A stretch of 9,981 nucleotides of DNA from Magnetococcales bacterium. Lineage in GTDB: Bacteria; Pseudomonadota; Magnetococcia; Magnetococcales; DC0425bin3. The translations under genes were made by a program, and so were the position numbers. Each line of letters starts with the position of its first letter. The first letter of the stretch is position 1. Under the pieces are notes generated by a model, which saw nothing but the letters and a program-made list of their open reading frames with translations, made no database searches and was not told the DNA's origin. Location: assembly GCA_015229045.1 (NCBI GenBank), contig JADGCJ010000119.1:1-9981 (forward strand), written 5' to 3'. Positions 5,051-9,981 of the stretch are shown one piece after another.

Positions 5051-8000
5051 ATGACATTTCACCTTGGTTTCCTGCATATCTCTATGGGCGAACCTGCCGA
5101 GAAAGATCCATCAGGCTCCACTTGGCGTATCTACCGCCCCATCCTCCTCTCCTTTGTGGTGGCCTTCGGGTTGATGCTGCTTTTTTTTGCCGTCTCCATT
5201 CACCAACTGCGCGGTGCCCTGGAAGAGGATACCTATGATCGCGTAAAAAAGGATGTCATGGCGACATTCCAGACCCTGCTGGAAAGCAATGTGCGCACCA
5301 TGACAGCCATTCTGGAAGTGGTCGGCCACGACCCACGTTTCTTGGCCCCTTTCCGGGCGCAAGACCGCCGGGGTTTGCTTGCCGCAACCCAAGAGATGCA
5401 GGATCGTTTGCAACGGGAGAACGGTATCACGCATTTTTATTTTCATGGTCCGGATCGCGTCAATTTTCTTCGGGTTCATCAACCGGAGCGTTTTGCCGAC
5501 ACCATTGGACGGCAAACCCTGATCAACGCCCAGAAAAACGGCAAAGGCGCCCATGGCCTGGAACTGGGACCGTTGGGTACCCTCACGCTGCGGGTGGTCA
5601 CCCCCTGGCGTGATCGAGAGGAGTTGATTGGTTTCATCGAGTTGGGCATGGAAATTGACGTCCTGCTGAAACCGATCAAGGCCATCCTGCAGATGGACCT
5701 GGTTGTCTTTATCGCGAAAAACTTTCTCGATCGTCAGGCGTGGGAGGAGGGCATGGCCATGCTGGCACGGCCCGCCCTTTGGCATCAGTATGAAAAATTT
5801 GTCCTGGTTGCCAGCACCCTTGCCAGGTTGCCACCCAGGTTGGATGAACACGTTGACCACGCCGACAATAAAATTTCGTCGGACACTTCATGGTCGCGCC
5901 TGTTCTATGATCTGGATCACTACCATTTGATCACCGATCCCCTCCAGGATATGACAGGTCGCCCCGTGGCCCGGCTCGTGGCCGTCTATGACGACGCCCA
6001 CATGGAACGTGTCACATGGAATTACCTGGTGATGCTTCTCACGGGCAACCTGTGTGTCGCCATGCTGTTGGGACTGGTATTCCACCGCTTTCTGATGGCC
6101 CTGGAACAACGCCTGCGTCGCGCCAGCGACGCAGTGCATTTTGGCGAACAACGGCTGCGCGCCATCCTGGATACGGCGATGGATGCCATCATCTCCATCG
6201 ACGTCAACAGCCGCATTCTGGAATTCAACCAGGCAGCGGAGAGGGTTTTTGGCTTTCGCAAGGCGGATGTCCTGGGCAAGGATATCGGCGAAACCATCAT
6301 TCCCCCCGAGATGCGGGACCAACATCGTCGGGGCATGGCCCGCTATCTTGCCACGGGTGAAAAGCGCGTCCTCAACCGGCACGTCGAGCTTGTCTCCGTG
6401 GACGCCCAGGGCAACACCATCCCCACCGAAGTTGCCATCACCGTCACTCCCGGAAAAGAGTCCACCTTTTTTACAGCCTATCTGCGCGATATCACCCAGC
6501 GCAAACAAATGCTGCAATCCCTGGAAAATGCCATCGCCACCTCCGCCGCCACCAACCAGGAGTTGCGTCACGAAATCACCAACCACAAAAAAACCCTCTC
6601 CCTGCTGCAGGCCAGCGAAGAGCGCTTCCGCTCGGTCACCACCTCCATCCGTGATGCCATCATTGCCGTCAACCAGGACCAGGCCGTCATTTTTTGGAAT
6701 CAGGGCGCCCAGATCCTGTTCGGCTACACGGAACAGGAGGTTCTCGGCAAGGATTTGTCCATTCTGGTACCCGATCAATATGGCATGGCCCATCAACAGG
6801 GTTTTCAGCGGTGCCTGGAACAGGGAGGAAAAGGCCCCCTGATCAATCGGATGGCCGAGTTGACAGGCCTGCACAAAGAGGGGCATGAAGTACCCATGGA
6901 GATGTCCCTCAACTCCTGGGTCACCCCCGAGGGAGAGCGCTTTTTCTCCGCCGTCATCCGCGACATTACCGAGCGCAAACGCGATGAAAATGCCCTGCGC
7001 GAAGCCAAAATGGCATCGGACAAGGCCAATCAGGCCAAAAGCATCTTCCTGGCCAACATGAGCCATGAAATTCGTACTCCCATGAACACCATCATCGGCA
7101 TGGGCCATCTGCTCTCCCAAACCAACCTGGATCCCAATCAACAAATCCAGATGCAGAACATCCAGATCGCCGCCGACAATCTGCTTGGCATCATCGATGA
7201 CATTCTGGATTTTTCCAAGATTGAAGCGGGACGGCTGGAACTGGAACAGCGACCTTTCAACCTGCAATCAGTCCTGGACAAGGTTGCCGGCATGATTTCC
7301 CTGCGGGCGGAAGAGAAGGGGCTGGAGGTTTCGTTCATCACCCCGACGCACCTGCCGCATGCCCTGATCGGGGATGCGCTGCGTCTGGAACAGGTTTTGA
7401 TCAATCTGGGAACGAATGCCGTCAAATTCACCCATGCAGGACAGGTCGTCATCAGCGTTGGTCAGGTCGACATCCTCGGCGCATCGATCAAACTCAAATT
7501 TTCGGTCAAGGATACCGGCATTGGTTTGACCCGGGAACAGACCGAGGGACTCTTCCAGGCCTTCAGCCAGGCCGATGTCTCGACCACACGCAACTATGGG
7601 GGAACCGGCCTGGGTCTGGCCATCTGCAAACGTCTGGTCACCATGATGGGGGGAGAGATTTCTGTCACCAGTACACCCAACGTTGGCAGTGAGTTCTCTT
7701 TCAGCGTACCGTTTGCGCTGCAACCTCAAGACATGGGGCAAACGATCCAGCAGGAGACACAACAGAGTCCACGGCATCGGACGTCGGTCGGCGCACTGAC
7801 AACCGATGACCACCGGGCGCTCCTGAATGGCGCAAGAATTCTTGTCGTCGAAGACCATGTGATCAACTGGCAGGTTGCCGAAGGAATACTCGGCAAGGCG
7901 GGCATCCACGCCGAACGCGCCGCCAACGGACTGGTCGCCGTGGAACGCATCCTGATCCACCGTGACGCCTTCGACGGCATCCTCATGGACCTGCAAATGC

Positions 8001-8893
8001 CGGTCATGGACGGATATGAGGCCACACGTCGCCTGCGCACAACCATCCCTCGGGAGCAGCTGCCCATCATCGCCATGACGGCACACGCCCTGACCAGCGA
8101 ACAGGATCGATGCCTGGCCCTGGGAATGAATGGTTACCTCACCAAGCCGGTCAACGTCAAAACCCTGTTCGAGGTGCTTGCCACCACCCTGGCCCCCGTT
8201 CTGGCTGCCAAAAGCATCCACCCGACCCTGCCCGCCACACAAAAGAGGCCCATACGGCAGGATGACCCCGCGCCCATGGAACTGTACGGTATAGACCTGG
8301 ATGACGTCATGGACCGTTTCGACGGAGACCGCGAGTTGCTGAACAAGTTGCTCGCCAGCTTCGCCGAAAAATATGCCAATTTAAATACTGAACTGGCTCA
8401 GTTGCTCGATCGCGGAGACATGGAAGGAATCCAGCGTCTGACCCACGGCATCAAGGGGTCGGCCGGCAATATTTCGGCAAAAAAAGTTGCCGCCCTGGCC
8501 GCCAGGATTGGCGAAATGATTCGTGGCAACGATGTTCCTGGTTGCAGGGTTGTCCTGAACGAGCTGGGCCTGGAAATGGAACGCCTGGTCCAGGTGGCCA
8601 GACAGTGGACCTCTCCCCCGCTCCGTCCATCGCCCGCTGCGACCGGGAACCACAGCGCAACGCCGGAACGCCTCCAATCACACCTTGACGCACTGTTTCA
8701 TCTGCTGCAAGACCAGGATTTCCAGGCAAGAGAACTCTTCGCAACCTTGAAAGGGCAACTGGCCCGACAGGCAGGCCAGGAAGCGACCACCCGGATTGAA
8801 CGGTGTCTGGACAGCCTGGATTTTGCCTGTGCTGCGGAGATCGTGGCCAAATTGCTGTCGAGCCTTGACGCACAGGGTCCGGAAAAAATCTGA
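5051..8893 (+). CDS. Hybrid sensor histidine kinase: dCache-like sensor, two PAS, HisKA, HATPase, REC, HPt
   Basis: This 1280-residue inner-membrane kinase senses a signal and relays phosphate internally. Membrane segments at about 30-50 and 324-347 bracket a periplasmic double-Cache-type sensor, with a dCache_3-like pattern ([21 protein letters not shown], then [23 protein letters not shown], given in parts at about 128-148 and 181-203). Two PAS domains with PAC ends (366-485 ending DITQRKQ; 523-643 ending DITERKR) are joined by a coiled coil. HisKA has phospho-acceptor H672 in SHEIRTPMN. The ATPase has the N box [10 protein letters not shown] (785-794), DTGIGL (821-826) and GGTGLGLAI (850-858). 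The receiver (about 928-1045) has E934/D935, acceptor D980, T1010 and K1032. The HPt domain (about 1085-1180) has H1132 in [11 protein letters not shown] 76-residue helical tail follows. All catalytic residues are present. The start is uncertain: ATG 5051 has no clear ribosome binding site, and M12 (5084) is an alternative. The ligand is unknown; the neighbouring REC-GGDEF protein is the likely output. Confidence 0.9.
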   Translation: MTFHLGFLHISMGEPAEKDPSGSTWRIYRPILLSFVVAFGLMLLFFAVSIHQLRGALEEDTYDRVKKDVMATFQTLLESNVRTMTAILEVVGHDPRFLAPFRAQDRRGLLAATQEMQDRLQRENGITHFYFHGPDRVNFLRVHQPERFADTIGRQTLINAQKNGKGAHGLELGPLGTLTLRVVTPWRDREELIGFIELGMEIDVLLKPIKAILQMDLVVFIAKNFLDRQAWEEGMAMLARPALWHQYEKFVLVASTLARLPPRLDEHVDHADNKISSDTSWSRLFYDLDHYHLITDPLQDMTGRPVARLVAVYDDAHMERVTWNYLVMLLTGNLCVAMLLGLVFHRFLMALEQRLRRASDAVHFGEQRLRAILDTAMDAIISIDVNSRILEFNQAAERVFGFRKADVLGKDIGETIIPPEMRDQHRRGMARYLATGEKRVLNRHVELVSVDAQGNTIPTEVAITVTPGKESTFFTAYLRDITQRKQMLQSLENAIATSAATNQELRHEITNHKKTLSLLQASEERFRSVTTSIRDAIIAVNQDQAVIFWNQGAQILFGYTEQEVLGKDLSILVPDQYGMAHQQGFQRCLEQGGKGPLINRMAELTGLHKEGHEVPMEMSLNSWVTPEGERFFSAVIRDITERKRDENALREAKMASDKANQAKSIFLANMSHEIRTPMNTIIGMGHLLSQTNLDPNQQIQMQNIQIAADNLLGIIDDILDFSKIEAGRLELEQRPFNLQSVLDKVAGMISLRAEEKGLEVSFITPTHLPHALIGDALRLEQVLINLGTNAVKFTHAGQVVISVGQVDILGASIKLKFSVKDTGIGLTREQTEGLFQAFSQADVSTTRNYGGTGLGLAICKRLVTMMGGEISVTSTPNVGSEFSFSVPFALQPQDMGQTIQQETQQSPRHRTSVGALTTDDHRALLNGARILVVEDHVINWQVAEGILGKAGIHAERAANGLVAVERILIHRDAFDGILMDLQMPVMDGYEATRRLRTTIPREQLPIIAMTAHALTSEQDRCLALGMNGYLTKPVNVKTLFEVLATTLAPVLAAKSIHPTLPATQKRPIRQDDPAPMELYGIDLDDVMDRFDGDRELLNKLLASFAEKYANLNTELAQLLDRGDMEGIQRLTHGIKGSAGNISAKKVAALAARIGEMIRGNDVPGCRVVLNELGLEMERLVQVARQWTSPPLRPSPAATGNHSATPERLQSHLDALFHLLQDQDFQARELFATLKGQLARQAGQEATTRIERCLDSLDFACAAEIVAKLLSSLDAQGPEKI

Positions 8894-8899
8894 TCTCTC

Positions 8900-8930
8900 T
8901 TGACAAACTTGTTGATGCTACGTTTTTTAT
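8900..8930 (+). promoter_or_regulatory. Candidate promoter of the diguanylate cyclase gene
   Basis: A perfect -35 hexamer TTGACA lies at 8900-8905. The best -10 candidate is TTTTAT at 8925-8930, with a long 19-base spacer. If real, the cyclase can be expressed separately from the kinase, in addition to any read-through, since I see no terminator between the genes. Confidence 0.3.
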
Positions 8931-8932
8931 CA

Positions 8933-8949
8933 ATCATGATTTCATCATG
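8933..8949. repeat. Small inverted repeat between kinase and cyclase genes
   Basis: CATGAT (8935-8940) and ATCATG (8944-8949) are perfect complements around TTC. The octamer ATCATGAT (8933-8940) is itself palindromic and also occurs at 4981-4988, before the kinase gene. It could be an operator just downstream of the candidate promoter, or a weak hairpin. Confidence 0.3.
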
Positions 8950-8981
8950 CACATGTTTTATCGATACAGAAGAAAAACGGT

Positions 8982-9905
8982 ATGGATCATCCAGCCACAA
9001 AACCCATCATTCTGATCGTCGATGACGAACCGAGCAACATCGAGGTGCTGGCCAAGATTCTTGGACCCGATTATCGAATCCTGTTCTCGACACAGCCGGA
9101 GAAGGTGGCAGAACTGGCAGAAAGCAAACGACCCGATCTCATTCTTTTGGACATCGTCATGCCAGGCATGGATGGCTATGAGGTATGCCGTCATTTGAAA
9201 GATCAAACCTCGACGCGAGAGATTCCCGTGATCTTCGTCACAGCCATGGGTGAAGAGCAGTACGAGGCCATCGGCTTTGAGGCCGGGGGAGTGGACTATG
9301 TCACCAAGCCGATCAAACCCTTTCTCCTGCGCGCCCGGGTCAAGGCCCACATCGACCTCAAGCTCAAAAACGACCTTCTGAAAAAAATGGCCACGCTGGA
9401 TGGCCTGACTGGCATACCCAATCGACGGCGACTGGATGAATTTTTACAACAGGAGTGGGGCCGCGCCACCCGTCAAGGGGGCACATTTTTGTCGGCCATT
9501 CTCATCGACGTCGATTATTTCAAGAAATTCAACGACAATTACAGCCATCAGGCTGGTGATCAATGTCTGCGGGAGATTGCCCAGGCCATGGCAAATGCCC
9601 TGGAACGCAGCACCGACCTGGTCGCCCGCTACGGTGGCGAGGAGTTCGCCTGCATCCTTCCTGCCACCCCCATGGCAGGTGCCATCCACCTGGCGGAAAA
9701 AATCGAAAAGATGGTCGCCGACCTGCGCATACCCCACCATTTTTCCGACGTGGACACTGTCGTCACCCTGAGCATGGGGGTCGCCGGCACCATGCCAAAG
9801 GCCGAAGATGACCCGCAAATGTTGCTGCAAGAGGCGGACAAAATGCTCTACGAAGCCAAGGGAGCCGGCAGAAACCGCATCCACCATCAAACGGAACTCG
9901 AGTGA
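8982..9905 (+). CDS. Response regulator with GGDEF domain (REC-GGDEF diguanylate cyclase)
   Basis: This cytoplasmic enzyme is expected to condense two GTP to cyclic di-GMP, controlled by phosphorylation of its receiver. In the 307-residue protein the REC domain (about 8-125) has the acidic pair D14/D15, acceptor D57 in LLDIVMPG, T88 and K109 in TKP. A short helical linker (about 122-137) leads to the GGDEF domain (about 138-300), which opens with DGLTGIPNRR and has the active-site motif GGEEF at 218-222. R209-S-T-D212 is the RxxD inhibitory site, so product feedback is likely. There is no EAL or HD-GYP phosphodiesterase domain. ATG 8982 is preceded by the weak ribosome binding site AGAAG. The gene lies 88 bases after the hybrid kinase, whose HPt domain is the natural phosphodonor; that pairing is inferred from position. 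The two-domain layout resembles the core of PleD-type and WspR-type regulators. Confidence 0.93.
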   Translation: MDHPATKPIILIVDDEPSNIEVLAKILGPDYRILFSTQPEKVAELAESKRPDLILLDIVMPGMDGYEVCRHLKDQTSTREIPVIFVTAMGEEQYEAIGFEAGGVDYVTKPIKPFLLRARVKAHIDLKLKNDLLKKMATLDGLTGIPNRRRLDEFLQQEWGRATRQGGTFLSAILIDVDYFKKFNDNYSHQAGDQCLREIAQAMANALERSTDLVARYGGEEFACILPATPMAGAIHLAEKIEKMVADLRIPHHFSDVDTVVTLSMGVAGTMPKAEDDPQMLLQEADKMLYEAKGAGRNRIHHQTELE

Positions 9906-9915
9906 ACCCCCGAGT
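9896..9915 (+). terminator. Weak inverted repeat over the cyclase stop codon
   Basis: ACTCG (9896-9900) pairs with CGAGT (9911-9915) across a 10-base loop that contains the stop codon. There is no T run. It is too weak to call a terminator with confidence, and I see no other one before the edge. Confidence 0.15.
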
Positions 9916-9962
9916 GGTCTGCAAAGGGCTCAGGGCAATCGCATTTGAGATTTTCGAGGACC

Positions 9963-9981
9963 ATGAATAGTGATTCGGGGA
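9963..9981 (+). CDS. Possible start of a further gene (partial)
   Basis: ATG 9963 opens a frame reading MNSDSG to the window edge. GAGGA at 9956-9960 is a good ribosome-binding sequence, but it lies only two bases from the ATG, closer than usual. Six residues cannot be assigned to a family. The 57-base gap from the cyclase would allow co-transcription. Confidence 0.3.

Noticed and set aside
5888..7267. A 459-residue open frame on the - strand inside the kinase gene
   Set aside because: It mirrors the PAS and HisKA coding region, has a glycine-rich low-complexity composition typical of antisense frames in GC-rich genes, and resembles no family; the + strand protein has clear domains throughout.
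7268..8242. A 324-residue open frame on the - strand inside the kinase gene
   Set aside because: It is antisense to the ATPase and receiver domains, which have complete catalytic motifs; the antisense product shows no recognisable motif.

Overview
The window looks like chromosomal DNA of a GC-rich Gram-negative bacterium, most likely a proteobacterium. It encodes two outer-membrane beta-barrel proteins with signal peptides, cobalamin genes in the CobD-CobC arrangement common in alphaproteobacteria and their relatives, and a very large hybrid histidine kinase beside a diguanylate cyclase. A lineage such as the Magnetococcia would fit, but that placement is inference. All recognisable complete genes lie on the + strand. 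I see no tRNA, rRNA, CRISPR array, insertion sequence or phage gene.

Layout. Bases 1-98 appear to be the tail of an unidentified upstream gene. Next comes a tightly coupled cobalamin pair: cobD (135-1058, adenosylcobinamide-phosphate synthase) and cobC (1051-2022, PLP-dependent L-threonine-phosphate decarboxylase type), which overlap by 8 bases; cobC starts at TTG. CobC would make the aminopropanol phosphate that CobD attaches to adenosylcobyric acid. A weak terminator follows at about 2064-2086.

The middle holds two monocistronic outer-membrane protein genes, each with a long leader. The first is a TorF-family (gcw_chp) putative porin (2406-3191). The second is an LbtU-family siderophore-porin-like protein with an N-terminal coiled coil (3604-4839). 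Upstream of each is a good match to a sigma-54 (RpoN) promoter with exact GG-N10-GC spacing (2236-2251 and 3333-3348). Strong hairpins follow each gene. A perfect 17-base palindrome (2182-2198) lies upstream of the first promoter, where an activator could bind. This implied RpoN-controlled pair of porins is the most interesting regulatory signal in the window.

The right half is a signalling module. A 1280-residue hybrid kinase (5051-8893) has a periplasmic double-Cache-like sensor, two PAS domains, HisKA/HATPase, a receiver and an HPt domain. It is followed 88 bases later by a REC-GGDEF diguanylate cyclase (8982-9905) with intact GGEEF and RxxD sites. The likely scheme is ligand sensing, then a His-Asp-His relay, then phosphorylation of the cyclase receiver and c-di-GMP production. 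A possible next gene begins at 9963 and runs off the edge. I found no clearly new system; the components belong to known families, and the open questions are mainly regulatory.
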